64,000 nt of DNA from Plantago major (lineage: Eukaryota > Streptophyta > Magnoliopsida > Lamiales > Plantaginaceae). The stretch is taken from positions 92,408,914-92,472,913 of the forward strand of contig CM048839.1 of the NCBI GenBank assembly GCA_026545765.1, written 5' to 3'. Each line of letters begins with the position of its first letter. Position 1 is the first letter of the stretch. The notes below the pieces were generated by a model. The model was not told where the DNA came from. It ran no database searches and was given only the letters and a program-made list of their open reading frames with translations. The translations under genes were made by a program, and so were the position numbers. Of the stretch, positions 1 to 11,170 are shown piece by piece.

Positions 1-154
1 CACGTGCACTTATCACTGAAGTCTTCCGCTCTCCGAATATAAGTATCAGATACCTTCCCAGATATCTGAGAAACTGTTTTATCGTCAAAAGTTGAAAAGA
101 CTATTCAACCCCCCCCCCCCCCCAGTCTTTTACTTTGTCGTTATCTGGACCAAC
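1..154 (+). mobile_element. 3' end of a SIRE-type copia LTR
   Basis: The first 154 bases match the last part of the LTRs of the large copia element at 33968-50119. They share the CACGTGCACTTATCA block, the GATATCTGAGAAA block, a C-run, and the closing TTATCTGGACCAAC. The rest of the LTR lies before the window, so solo LTR and full element cannot be told apart. Harbinger-like DNA begins straight after it, so this LTR probably cut into that element. Confidence 0.85.
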
Positions 155-509
155 TGTAACTTTCCAAAAACGCAGGTATTTAATCCTGCATTCCATTATT
201 AGACAACCAAATGTATGTCGGATGATCACATGGACTTGGTGGAGTGGAGTTTGGAGTCGAGTTGGGGGTGGAGTTGGGAGTAGACTTATAGCGTTTTGAG
301 TTTAGGAGATGAAGATGGGAGAAAATTGAAGTGTGGTGAAATGAGGTTGTATTTATAGATCTCGAAAAAATATGGTCATTGGTGTAAATTTTATATTATA
401 TTAATTTATAAATATTTTTTTTAAAAATAAAAGAATTAGAAAAAACCATAAAAAATAGAGTTGTTTTCAGCTGGCCCAACAGCAAACCCAGCCGTTTGGG
501 CTGGGTCCC
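155..509 (-). mobile_element. Harbinger-like DNA transposon, part 1 (promoter and leader end)
   Basis: Read on the minus strand this stretch looks like the start of a transposon gene: a GC-rich end, an AT-rich spacer, a TATA box, a pyrimidine-rich leader and proline-rich coding-like sequence. It continues at 8051, because the Athila element at 510-8050 split it; the two sides join at the duplicated GTCCC. A TATAGATCTCGAAAAA block is shared with the TAA-flanked MITE near 54.3 kb, which supports a common PIF/Harbinger-like family. The far end is lost at the copia LTR. No transposase domain is visible, so the family call is an inference. Confidence 0.5.
340..360 (-). promoter_or_regulatory. TATA box of the Harbinger-like element
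   Basis: On the minus strand the sequence reads ATCTATAAATACAACC, a good plant TATA box. It is followed by a C/T-rich leader running toward lower coordinates, as in a plant 5' untranslated region. The site lies in the transposon remnant and has no host gene downstream in this window. Confidence 0.5.
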
Positions 510-1905
510 TGATGTGACAATGAAATATGCAATTTTGCATGCTTTTAAACCCTCGATTTTTGCCCAAGATTCAATATTCGTATCATATTATGGCCAATTA
601 CCAACTTCTTGTGTATTGTGTAGGTCATGATCGTGTTTTTGAGGAATTGCACGATTTCAGGCACTAAAACGTCATATTTGGGTGAAATCGGGAAAGCTAA
701 GAAATACGCTGAATTGGTTGTTGCACGAAGTTAGAGGTGTCAAAACATGTCATGCGACCAATCAATGCGAAGATAATTGAAAATGCAACAACTTTGTAGA
801 AGACCACTTTTCGAGGAAACGAAGTTACGAATCCCGAAATCGAAGAACAAAGAAGAACAAACAGAAGCTGAAGATATCAAACAATGGCGGTCGACTGTCG
901 ACCGCAGAAGGCTCTGTGGGGTCGACTGTCGACCGCAGTCATGAAGAAGATTATGGAACCAGGCTTTTTCCTGGCCTGTCAGGCTAGAGCCCGCCTTTCT
1001 AACCTTCCTTATTGATCAATGGCGGCCAGAGCTCAGAATTACAGTATAAATAAGACCATTGGGGTCTAATAATTGTACACCGCTCACACAGTAAGCTCTC
1101 GAAAGAGAGGACCAGTCCTCGGGGAAGTGAAACCCCAAAACCGCTGGCCGTCAGGCACCCAAAAGGAGGAAACCCTAGAAGCAGAACGAAGACATCAGCG
1201 ACTAAGCTTCTTCTTCTTCTTCTTTCTCTTCCTGTTTTTTGATTGCTGTCAGTAGATTACTATGAGTAGCTAACTTTCTCTTGTAAAGGCGAACCACCGA
1301 AACTCTATTATTGCTACTTCTTTATATGCCATGTTATATTAATGAATTAGTTTTAAAACATAATTTCGTACTTGTTCTTTATTCGTCCGACTCTCTATGT
1401 GGGAAATCCTTACTAACTACGACTTGGTAACGGACTTTATATTATCCTACGTGATTTGTATGAAAACGTGAAGAGATAGTGTGTTGAGTGACACAACACA
1501 TTGTCAGTATAAGTGAAGGTGTCTGGATTAACTACGACTTGATCCTTTTGGCATGTTTCTTTGCTGCCTGTAGACAGCTAGTACGTTGTTTGATTCAAAG
1601 TAGTTGGGAATAGCATAATAGAACTAGTTCGGGGATCCTTTACATCAATCACCATCATCGATTTCATCATAGAATTATGGTTTAATTGTGATTCAATCTT
1701 CTATTTACATACAATCTGTTTACTTTAATCTGTCTGCTGTTTGCACACGAAATCAAATCGTTACTTGTTTGTTCATGTGCTAAGTGTCCGTAACTTACCA
1801 CTATTGTTGTGTGTTTGTGAGCTTCCAGCAATTATAAATTTAATCTTTGATTGTATTTGAGAGTTACAGGTACTACAACACATTCAAATTCTCAAGTGCA
1901 CATCA
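510..1905 (+). repeat. 5' LTR of Athila element A
   Basis: The LTR is about 1.4 kb. It carries TATAAATAAG at 1045-1054, which sets the likely U3/R border. Upstream are two copies of the palindrome GGTCGACTGTCGACC (about 888-936). Downstream are short hairpins such as CTCTCGAAAGAGAG. Three further copies of this LTR family lie at 6613, 11171 and 18268. Confidence 0.9.
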
Positions 1906-1909
1906 AAAT

Positions 1910-1928
1910 TTAACGCTGTTGCCGGGGA
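1910..1928 (+). promoter_or_regulatory. Primer binding site, tRNA-Asp type
   Basis: Just inside the 5' LTR the sequence resembles TGGCGCCGTTGCCGGGGA, the complement of the 3' end of plant tRNA-Asp. That primer is characteristic of Athila/Tat elements. The copy here is slightly diverged. Confidence 0.75.
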
Positions 1929-2189
1929 CACTTGACCGCTCAAGCAAGTTTCGACCAGATAAGTTGAATTCTTTCATTCACTTTTATTTTTTGCACTGCT
2001 TTTTAATATGTACAACATAAAACCAAAAAAAATATAAAAACCTGTGGGAATCAATTTCCACAGCAAAAAACCCAAAAATATTTTCTTTTCCGTATTTGTT
2101 TATTTTCTTATGAAAAACCTAAAAATATGTTTATCTGCTTTATTATTATATTATTATATATCTCTGCGTAAGCTCGTTTGTTAAGGAAG

Positions 2190-2830
2190 ATGGAGTTTGC
2201 CAAAGTTCGAAGGAAGAGAAGGAGAAAATGAATGCAAGTTCATGTACGCATTCGAGTCTATCGTCGAGCAGTTTCCGATGAAGGGGTTAACTGATGGTGA
2301 GTTGAAATTATGGTTCTTCATCGAAACACTGAAGGGAGCAGCAAAAAGATGGATAGATTCAATTAAAGAAGAGGTTAGTGAGTGGGATTAGCAGAGAAGT
2401 CTGTTCTTGAAGAGGTTTCTGAGACTTGCAAGGGTTATGAGAGAAAGGAGAATGATATCCACTTTCACTCAAAAATCGAAGGAATCTTTTCATGATGCAT
2501 GGGAAAGGTTTGAGGAGATGCAATACAACTGCCCCCAACATCAGTTCACTTCACGACAGTTATGTGAGTATTTCTACTTAGGAGTAAGAGAAAAATTTAG
2601 AGATCTTATAGACGTAGCTCTGAAGGGATCATTTATGGGGAGCTCTGCTAAGCAAGTGCTGGGAGCTTGTGCAAGTGTTGCTGAGAACTCAAGGTATATG
2701 AGTGAGCAGCTGAAGGAGAATGAGATTTTCAACAAAATGGAGGCCGTGGAAGAAGTAAGGACAGTTCCTGCGATAGAGGAGGAAGCACAATGGGCCATGG
2801 GGGGAGTAATGAGAATTTTGAGTATCTAGA
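2190..2830 (+). pseudogene. gag remnant of Athila element A
   Basis: The translated blocks resemble the plant retrotransposon gag family: a FEGREGEN start, then GAAKRWIDSI, then SFHDAWERFEEMQYNCPQHQ. In gag the last block normally reads FxxAWERFKxLLxxCPxH. The order of blocks matches gag, which forms the particle shell. It differs strongly from the gag of element B at 12874, although the LTRs of the two elements are close. The region is broken in a few places and is recorded as a fossil. Confidence 0.75.
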
Positions 2831-3479
2831 TAAGAGAAGAGTATCAAAAGATGCGAGTGCAGAGGTACCAGAACGAAAGACCATCGGACTGAGCATCGAA
2901 AAGGAGAACCATATTTCCGAAATTAGCAACAAGCAGGTGTTTGACAGCATAATAACTACCAGAGGAAAACTAGAAGGGGAAGAGCTGGATAAAGGAGGCA
3001 GCGATACTCGAGCTCTAGTGAATTTCCTTCACGAATAGTTCGTGGCAGTCAGCAAAGAGCTGAGGAAACTAAATAAGAAGTTTGAACGGGTGGAAGATGA
3101 AATGTTGGCAATGAAGATCGTAGTAAGAGATATGGATAACAAGGTAGAAGAAGTAAAAGGGCAACGCATGGAGTACATAGGATCGATAACCACTAGGAGT
3201 GGGATAACAACACCAGATTTTGTGCAAGAAGTAAAAAAAAAAACACTAAGGGGAAGAAAAAGAATAAGGAAGTAGTAGAAGTCAAAGATTCGAATAAGGA
3301 GGAAGAGAAGAATAAAGCAAAAGAAGACTGTAGAAGGGGACATGATTATAAATATTGGCTCGAAAAGGGATTTGTTAGGTCCGTGACCGGTAAGTTGGTA
3401 GATTTGAAGGATTTACCTTTCCCGGGAAGAATTGCAAACGACATCAAGAAAGCTACAAAAGGAAAGCAAAAGGAAACTT

Positions 3480-4380
3480 GGAGAAACATACCTTACAAAT
3501 ACCAATTGCGGATCTACTTACGCTGCACCCATCTGATTATCAAGCAGCTATAAGGGAAATTGCTAACCGGAGAAAGTCCTATGGTGGATTGGCATGGAAA
3601 GATGGATCGGATATCATAAGAAGAGGAGTTGGAGATCCGGGACAATTCAATATGACAATTGGAGTGAAGGGCAAAGAGGTAAATTGCATGATAGACCTTG
3701 GAGCCAGTGTGAATCTTATGTCATTGGCTAAGGCGAAGGAGTTAGGGATTGAAGATGAAATAGAACCAAGTGGAACTAGCGTCTAACTGGCCGACAATTC
3801 GACAAAGAAATGTGCTAGGAAATTAGAGGTTTACCTGTAGAGATCGGGGGCACAAGGTCGAGGCTGGACTTCTTGGTAATGGACATTGAAGGGAATGGAG
3901 TAAGATCACATACATTGATCAGACGACCAACTTTACATAAATTAGAAGCAGTGGTAGACGCTGGAGAAAAGACTTACATCTTGATTATCGAAGGACAAAA
4001 GAAACGTTTCAACTCGAGAGGAGATCTACTGGAAGAAGGAAAAAGAGTTAAAAGAGGATGCTGGGAGAGCGCTGACGATTTTCATTTGCGAGATGAAGAG
4101 GAATTTGGGTATATAATGTCGGATCTGGTGGAAGAAGACATAGTGGACTTTGACTATGAGCATTATGAAGAATTGGAACAACTTTTCTTCGTGGATGTGA
4201 TCAAGGACGAGCGAAACAAGGAACATACTTCATATATGTTCCAATTTGGCATAGATCCCGTAGGGGAAGATTTCAAAGAAGAAGCAATGAGGCGTTGGGA
4301 TGGGGATATGAACTACGCAAGGAACGAATGGTTGGAAAAGTGCTCCAACAAGTTCGAGGGTCCAGACCTCGACAACTAAG
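3480..4380 (+). pseudogene. Retropepsin-like protease region of Athila element A
   Basis: A block ending in VNCMIDLGASVNLMSLAKAK has the form of the plant Athila aspartic protease, whose active site reads D-[TSL]-G-[AS] followed by NLM. Upstream is a typical PR-leading segment with GDPGQFNM. Downstream is an acidic coding-like stretch with no family I recognise. In an autonomous Athila this would lead into reverse transcriptase, but here the sequence goes to non-coding DNA. Broken fossil. Confidence 0.7.
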
Positions 4381-6612
4381 TCATCTCTGAACAGGGGTCG
4401 AGCTATAAGACCTAAAATAAGCACTTCTTGGGAGGCAACCCAGGGTCACGTTTATTTTACGCACTTGCATTTGCACTTTTTAATTTTTACTTTTCGATTT
4501 CCTCACCAGAAAACCTTTTCAAAATTTTCAAATTATATTTTCAAAAACCTTATATTATAGAATCATATTAAAAAAAAGAAAAAAAGAAAAACCGAAAAAT
4601 TAAAAAAAAAGCGTTGTCATTGATTTCCCAGGTTTCTTCACTTGCTCTATATATCCATCATACCATTGCATTCCTAGCTTGTCCATCTATCGACAGCACC
4701 AAGTAAGTGATCTCTACTCAATATTATCTTTATAACATCTTCAAATTCAAGTTTCTATCCTTCACTTTTTGCTTGCGCTTTCTTCTTGCTTCTTGAGTGC
4801 TATGCAATTATATGCTTCAATGGATCGAATTGATTGTGTTTGGGATATGTGGATACATGCTTACTTCTAGTATTCACCTTATTAACACTTTCCTTGGTGG
4901 AGATTTGACAAATTGATTGAGAATTTGAGGGTTTTTGTTCTTGCTCACCATGTGTTCAATAAAATGTCACAATAGAACCCTTTTCTCATTTGATTACATG
5001 CTCACATGATCTTTACTTGAAGAATTAAGCTTAGGAAACATGTTTGCATCGTCATATGCTCATTGGATGGAATTTTCATTGCAATATGCTCTACACTTTG
5101 ATGCTTGACACAATATTAGAATTTGTGCTACATGCCTAGTTCATGCATTGATTTGAAGTAGCTATTGACTTATCACAAGCTGGAATTTTGCAAACATGTT
5201 GTACCAAACATCAGGTTTGGGGGAGGAAAACCCCATGAGATTTGCAGGTAAGCTATAATCCAGAGTTCACTCCAAACATGCTACCTCACACACTTTTGAG
5301 CCTAGGTACCATGGAAGAACGAATGAGGATACTCATCGCAAGATGCATAAACTCTTTGTGGAGCTTGCGAACGATAACCAACCGGGAGACCAAGATGATA
5401 TGCGGAGGAGGAATTAAATGAACAAGCATGGAAGCACATCACCGAGAGGGGAGTATCTTTCCTTTTTCTTCTTTACTTTCCTAGTTTCCTATCTGCTCTC
5501 TACTAGGTTTGGGGGAAGAATTTGGATGGACTACTGCCTGCTAACTTGCTCGGTCTGTAATAACTTTTAAATATTTGCACTTAGTAATTTGTTGTTTAAT
5601 TTTTGCCTAAGTACTAGTTTTATTTTTATCTATTACGTAAAAGGTCTTTTGCTTTTTGAAAGAAAGTTGTTATGTGGAAGAGTACTAAGTATAAATTATG
5701 ACTAAGATGAGGGGATGTGGATTTGTTTTCATGCTTCACTGCTTATTGAATATATGCTCTGACCAAACCCGACCCTTGCTACTTTGATGAGTGAATTTAC
5801 TTGCTACTCCAATTAAGTCCTATGTGCAACTGTGTGAACACTGCTACCCTTGAGTCCTTATATGTTAACAATATGAACGTGATTTGTAGTACTCACCTTT
5901 CCGAAACTAACCCCTCCGAGAGCTCTTTGAGCCTTGTAAAACTCCACTATATATATCCTATACATGCTTTACTTAAGCGGTGACAGCAATCCACCGCCGA
6001 TCTTGAACGAAGAAATGAAGCAACGAGTTCCAAAGAATGGAGGAGAATCATGTTTTGATCATGATTGAGAATTGGTTTGGGGGAAAGTAGAGGAGAAAAG
6101 CCTAACCCTGGTTCAAGAAATTGGTTTGGGGGAGAAGTGGAAGATGAACATTATCGAAAGGTAACCTTGTTGGCCCTACTTTTGTATTACCGATGCTAAA
6201 AATCACTAGCTCTTGCTTCAGAAAAAATAGAAAAGAAAAGTATCGAAAAAAGCAAAGGTACAAAAGTCTCGGAGTGGATCTGTGGTCTTTGTGATCACCG
6301 TTTTCATGTTGGGCATGTTACATATACTACCCACATACGGGTATGGCCCTAAAAAGCTACATGTCCGTGAGGGTTGATGGCATGTATACCAAACCAGCAC
6401 GCACAAAAGTGTGGAATTCGGTAAAACAACACTACCAAAAAATGTAGAGACTAAAAGAGCCCAATGATGGCCAACCAAAAGCATACGAGTCGGTAAAACG
6501 ACTGCAAAAAATAGTATGTCAAAAGAAAAAGAAAAAGAAAAAATAAAAAAAGAAAAATAAAGGACCAAGTAGTCTATGAGTGAAGCAACCGATGAAGAAT
6601 CTGGTTTCGGGG
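4381..6612 (+). other. Long 3' non-coding part of Athila element A, with likely splice signals
   Basis: About 2.2 kb with no conserved long reading frame. It holds the GGGAGGCAACCCAGGGTCACG block that also follows gag in element B. A splice donor CAAGTAAGTG lies at 4701-4709 and an acceptor CCTAG at 5301-5305, just before an ATG at 5311. GGTTTGGGGGA occurs near 5214, 5506, 6074 and 6123. All of these recur in element B, where an env-like frame follows the acceptor. Athila-lineage elements such as barley Bagy-2 are known to make a spliced env-like RNA, so this may be the relic of that unit. Confidence 0.6.
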
Positions 6613-8050
6613 TGTTATGTGACAATGAAATGTGCGATTTTGCATGATTTTAGACCCTCGATTTTTGCCCAAGATTCAATATTCATATCATATTTTCGCC
6701 AATTACCAACTTCTTGTGTATTTTGTAGGTCATGATCGTGTTTTTGAGGAATTGCACGATTTCAGGCAGTAAAACGTCATATTTGGGTGAAACCGAGAAA
6801 GTTAAGCAAATACGCTGAATTGGTCGTTGCACAAAGTTCGAGGTGTCAAAACATGTCATGCGACCAACTAATGCGAAGATAATTAAAAATGCAACAACTT
6901 TGTAGAAGACCACTATTCTCGAAAACGAAGTTACGAATCCCGAAATCGAAGAACAAAGAAGAACAGACAAAAGCTGAACATATCGAACAATGGCGGTCAA
7001 CTGTCGACTGCAGAAGGCTCTGTGGGGTCGACTGTCGACCGCAGTCATGAAGAAGATTCGGGAACCAAGCTTTTTCCTGGTCTGTCAAGCTAGAGCCCTC
7101 CTTTCTAACCTTCCTTACTGATCAATGGCGGCCAGAGCTCGGAATTTACAGTATAAATAAGACCCTTGGTGTCTCATAATTCTACACCGCTCACACAGTA
7201 AGCTCTCAAAATAGAGAGCCAGTCCTCTGGGAAGTGAAACCCCAAAACTGCTGGCCGTCAAGCACCCAGAAGGAGGAAACCCTAGAAACAACACGAAGAC
7301 ATCAGAGACTAAGCTTCTTCTTCTTCTTCTTCTTCTTCTTCTTCTTCTTCTTTCTCAACCTGTTTTTCGATTTCTGTCATTAGATTACTATGAGTAGCTA
7401 ACTTTCTCTTGTAAAGGTGAACCGCCGAAACTCTATTATTGCTATTTCTTTATATGCTATGTTATATTAATGAATTAGTTTTAAAACGTAATTTCGTACT
7501 TGTTCTTTATTCGTCCGACTCTCTACGTGGGAAATCCTTACTAACTACGACTTGTTAACGGACTTTATATTATCTTACGTGATTTGTCTGAAAACGTGAC
7601 GAGATATTGTGTTGATTGACACAACACATTGTTGGTATAAGTGAAAGTGTCTGGATTAACTACGACTTGATCCTTTTGGCATGTTTCTTTGCTGTCTGTA
7701 GACGGCTAGTACGTTGTTTGATTCTAATTAGTTGGGAATAGCATAATGGAACTAGGTCGGGGATCCTTTACATCAATCACCATCATCGATTTCATCATAG
7801 AATTAGGGTTTAATTGTGATTCAATCTTCTGTTTACATACTGATCATTTACTTTAATCATCGATGTCCGACGCCAAATCAAATCGTTACTTGTTTATTCC
7901 TATGCTAAGTGTCCGTGGAGAACGACATCCCGAGTTAACTTACCACTATTGTTGTGTGTTTGTGAGCTTCCAGCAATTATAAATTTATTCTTTGATTGTA
8001 TTTGAGAGTTACAGGTACTACAACGCATTCAAATTCTCAAGTGCACATCA
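6613..8050 (+). repeat. 3' LTR of Athila element A
   Basis: This copy has an expanded CTT repeat near 7315-7350 compared with the 5' LTR. It keeps the TATA box, palindromes and hairpins. It ends in CACATCA and is followed by GTCCC, the target duplication. Confidence 0.9.
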
Positions 8051-8591
8051 GTCCCAGCCATTATGGAAAATCTCACCGTTTCTCGCCATCACGAGGCACC
8101 ACGGCGCGCGCCGTGGTGCACTATCACCACCATGGCCACTCCCATTGGGAGTGGTCTGAGGTTCCGTCGTCTGCTTTTTTTTTTTGTGGGCCAGCACCTG
8201 TTTACTTTTTTTAAAATTTATATTCTTCATAATTAATAAAATACATAATATAAAAATATAAAAGTTATACCGATTTTCATATTTTTTTCATCCTCTACAA
8301 ATAAAGACCACTCTTGACTATATTTCGACCATTATAAATTTTACGATTTTTTAAACTATTAACTAAAAATATATATTTATAAATGCAGTTTTATTAATTT
8401 CAACTTGTAAACACTCTTATAATATGTTAAACATGTTAAAAAAATAAAATAAAAAATAAAAAAAATCACTATTATTCAAGGTCATCGTGACGACTCATTG
8501 GACAGGAATTTTTCAGATTCAGTCGTCGTTTTAGCCGTCGCTCACGCCACAGACCATTCCCCAAGTGAGCGACGGCCCATTGGGAATGGTC
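8051..8591 (-). mobile_element. Harbinger-like DNA transposon, part 2, with an adjoining related copy
   Basis: This continues the element broken at 509. One terminus appears at 8156, ending in the near-palindrome CACTCCCATTGGGAGTGGTC. A second unit of the same family follows to 8591 and ends in CCCATTGGGAATGGTC. Both termini are followed by TGA. The second unit, read on the minus strand, shares AAGAGTGGTCT and neighbouring blocks with the TAA-flanked MITE at 54058. No transposase is encoded. Exact borders between the two units are uncertain. Confidence 0.5.
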
Positions 8592-8989
8592 TGAGAACAG
8601 AATTAAAGTAAGAGAAGAGTAATTCTCACACTCAACATTATATTAAAAAGACAGTATATTCCCCAAGTGTTTCATGCTATACGTATTGATGATTTGATAT
8701 GATTTCTTGTCCTTTAGCTCAAGTCCACTTTTGTGGCTTATCTGAAGAAAACTGTGATTGGACTAGGTATGTCAATCGGCCTGAATCAAAGAGGCCCACT
8801 CAAAATCCATTCCAATCCATATAAGGAGGAAGTTGGCCGGGTCGGTTCCGGTTTCTTCAACAGGAACCTGCCAACAACCATACCAACCGGATCAGAACCC
8901 CTTTTTTCTATTGTGATTTTAACAAAAAAGAAAAAAACTATACAGTTTTTGAAATTTCTGTAACAGATGTACTAATTACAGATAAGAAC
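8592..8989. other. Intergenic spacer
   Basis: No gene is seen. From about 8765 there is a GC-richer stretch, TAGGTATGTCAATCGGCC, with the look of a hAT-type end, but no partner end was found. Confidence 0.4.
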
Positions 8990-8997
8990 TTGCCCAC

Positions 8998-9680
8998 TAG
9001 GGCTGCTCATATGATCCGGGGTCCGTGGATCCGATCTGTTTATCCGCACTTACAGATCGGATCGATCCGGTCTGTTGCCTAACGGATCAGATAATGAATA
9101 CAATTTTCTCCTATCTGTTACGAACGGATAAAACGGATAAATCCGTCGGATATCTGGTAAGTTTTTTTTAATATATTACATATAGTATATACAAAATTTG
9201 TCCTAAAATAGAATTATGGACTTGCTGGAGTTAGTATGAAGTTGAAGTATGAACTATTTTGGAAACATGGAGTTTGTAAAGTGGAATTGCAAAGAGACTT
9301 GGAGTTTTATTTACTTTCCATCTATTTGCATTTAATTTGGACGTTTGATTGATGTGTAATGTATTATGGTTTATGGATATTTGAATCGTGTAGTTTGATT
9401 TTCGAACTTTTGATGTGTATTTCGAATATTTGAACCTATGTTGTTTGGTGAATTGGTGTTCTATGCTCTCATTTCTATCGTTTTATTCGTCATTTTATTG
9501 TCGAATTGATGTTGAAAAATAAGTTTTTTTTTAATTAAATTTCATGGATAACGGATATCGGGCCGATTTATCCGTTATCTGATCCACTTTGAATGGATCG
9601 GATAACGGATAGACATGTTAGTCATCCGTTTCCAGTCAAACGGATCGGATATGATCCGATCCGTCCGTTGCGCAGCCATA
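8998..9680. mobile_element. hAT-type non-autonomous element
   Basis: The ends TAGGGCTGCTCA and the opposed GCGCAGCCATA are short imperfect inverted repeats typical of plant hAT elements. They are flanked by an 8-bp site duplication, TTGCCCAC at 8990-8997 and CTGCCCAC at 9681-9688, with one mismatch. The subterminal regions are full of CGGATCGGAT and ATCCGTT repeats on both strands, as expected for transposase binding regions. The centre is AT-rich and non-coding. Confidence 0.8.
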
Positions 9681-9819
9681 CTGCCCACCTTAGAAATTGA
9701 GTGATTATGTTAACCAAGAACTATATAATGTGGACGTTATAAAACTTGCATAAGTGCCAAATTCATGTTTAACTATACGAATCAATTTAACACGCAAAAA
9801 AAGTACCGAGATATTGACT

Positions 9820-11165
9820 AATTGCCCAAGGAAAGTTCAAATAGACAAACAATCAAAGAACGAATTACGAGTAAGGTCTACATAAACTCCAAAAGCAGAG
9901 AGACAGGGGGAGGAGGATTGTCCCTCACGGATAATATTATTGCAATCACCTTCCATCATCACTTTAGCATACCGGAGTCGAACTTCCAATTGAACATCAA
10001 GAGAGGCAGCCATTGCTTCGGCCAATTCAGCTTCTTGAAGGAATGGGATCCTCCTACTCCACACGATAATCTAGCAATTATTATTTTTTGCCACAACGCT
10101 CGATCCAGCAGACTGGGGAGACATGCTAATCGCTGCAACAAAGTGTTCACTATAAGCCAGTTCATCTCGTCTGCCTTCATGGACAACTTTATTACGATTA
10201 CGCCAAATGCTCCAACAAGTGCAAATAAACAACTCAAACTCTTCCGTGAATGTCGTGTAATGAATAGCAAGATCCATTCCCAAGCATCTCCCGTGTTTGA
10301 ATTAATAATCATGTTAGGAATTGGGGAAAGAGCCCAAGAAATCCTTGCAAAATGGAAATCTCGAAAAGTATGGATAATAGAGTCGTCACCACATGAACAA
10401 ACATGACATAAAGATTCATGTAGTACACACCTACTTCGTAAAGAATTAAGGATTAGAAGCGCATTTTTCAACAAACGCCACACAATTTTTTTCTATATAT
10501 TTTTGGGTAGCTTAGTATTCCACACACAGTCCTATATTTATCTCCTCAAGGTAATGCTGCTACCAGACACAATATCCGACGCTTGATGGCACGATCTCCT
10601 AGCCAGATAGTATGTTGTACGAACAGAGTATAACCCGTGCTTCGTAGGATGCCAAACTCTCAAGTTATAAACATGAGTATATTAATCAAAGGGATACGCA
10701 AAATAGAATCAACATCCTCTTCCAAAAAAGCCAATGAAGGAGATCAATATCCCAACTAAAAGTGGAAGAATAAATGAGTTCATAAACAACTATTTGCCCC
10801 TTTTCATGCTCATTAGGGGTAACGGGGTGTAAAGCACTACAATCCTAGGAATCCAATTATCTAACCAAACATCAACCCCTTCACCATTACCAATTCTCTG
10901 TCTCCCTCATTTTCGCACAATTCCATAGACCCACATATATTTTTGCAATTATAGGAAGAATTAGTTTGGCTACAACATCAAGAACATAACAATTAGGAAA
11001 ATATTTGACATTAAGAACTCGACTAAAAAGGAATTCGAAGTAGTTAATAATATGCAGAAGTTGCTCACCTAACATAGCAAGATTGAAAGAGCGAAGGTCA
11101 CAAAAAAAACCATACCCCCATCCTATAACACAAAGAGTCCCTCCAATGGATTTTATTCTAGGTCC
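9820..11165 (-). pseudogene. L1-type LINE remnant, 3' part (zinc-binding RT tail and RNase H)
   Basis: Read on the minus strand, 11165 to about 10890 gives the post-polymerase part of plant LINE ORF2 (NKIHWRDSLCVIGWGYGFF, then SFNLAMLGEQLLHII). About 10480-10380 gives the zf-RVT region (CVLHESLCHVCSCGDDSIIH). About 10064-9837 gives an RNase H-like segment with EAELAEAMAA and MMEGDCNNII. Frames shift between these parts and stops are present, so it is a decayed copy. Its upstream part lies at 19682-20065; Athila element B separates the two. No poly-A tail is visible at the low-coordinate end. Confidence 0.85.
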
Positions 11166-11170
11166 ATCCC

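Larger units (their letters stand above)
510..8050 (+). mobile_element. Athila-type Ty3/gypsy LTR element A (non-autonomous fossil)
   Basis: Two direct LTRs (510-1905 and 6613-8050) flank about 4.7 kb and are bounded by a perfect 5-bp site duplication, GTCCC, at 505-509 and 8051-8055. The LTRs run from TGATGTG to CACATCA. The primer site matches the tRNA-Asp type used by Athila/Tat elements. Inside are a broken gag, a retropepsin-like block and a long non-coding 3' part; no reverse transcriptase, RNase H or integrase can be seen. The coding region has several breaks. The LTRs differ by several percent by eye, so the insertion is not recent. It lies within the Harbinger-like element. Confidence 0.9.

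Noticed and set aside
110-123. C-run thought at first to be an assembly artefact
   Set aside because: A C-run precedes the end of every SIRE LTR in the window, so it is a feature of the family.
1073-1255. Short frame in the Athila 5' LTR
   Set aside because: It lies in the R/U5 part of an LTR, is driven by a CTT repeat, and is not kept in the other three LTR copies.
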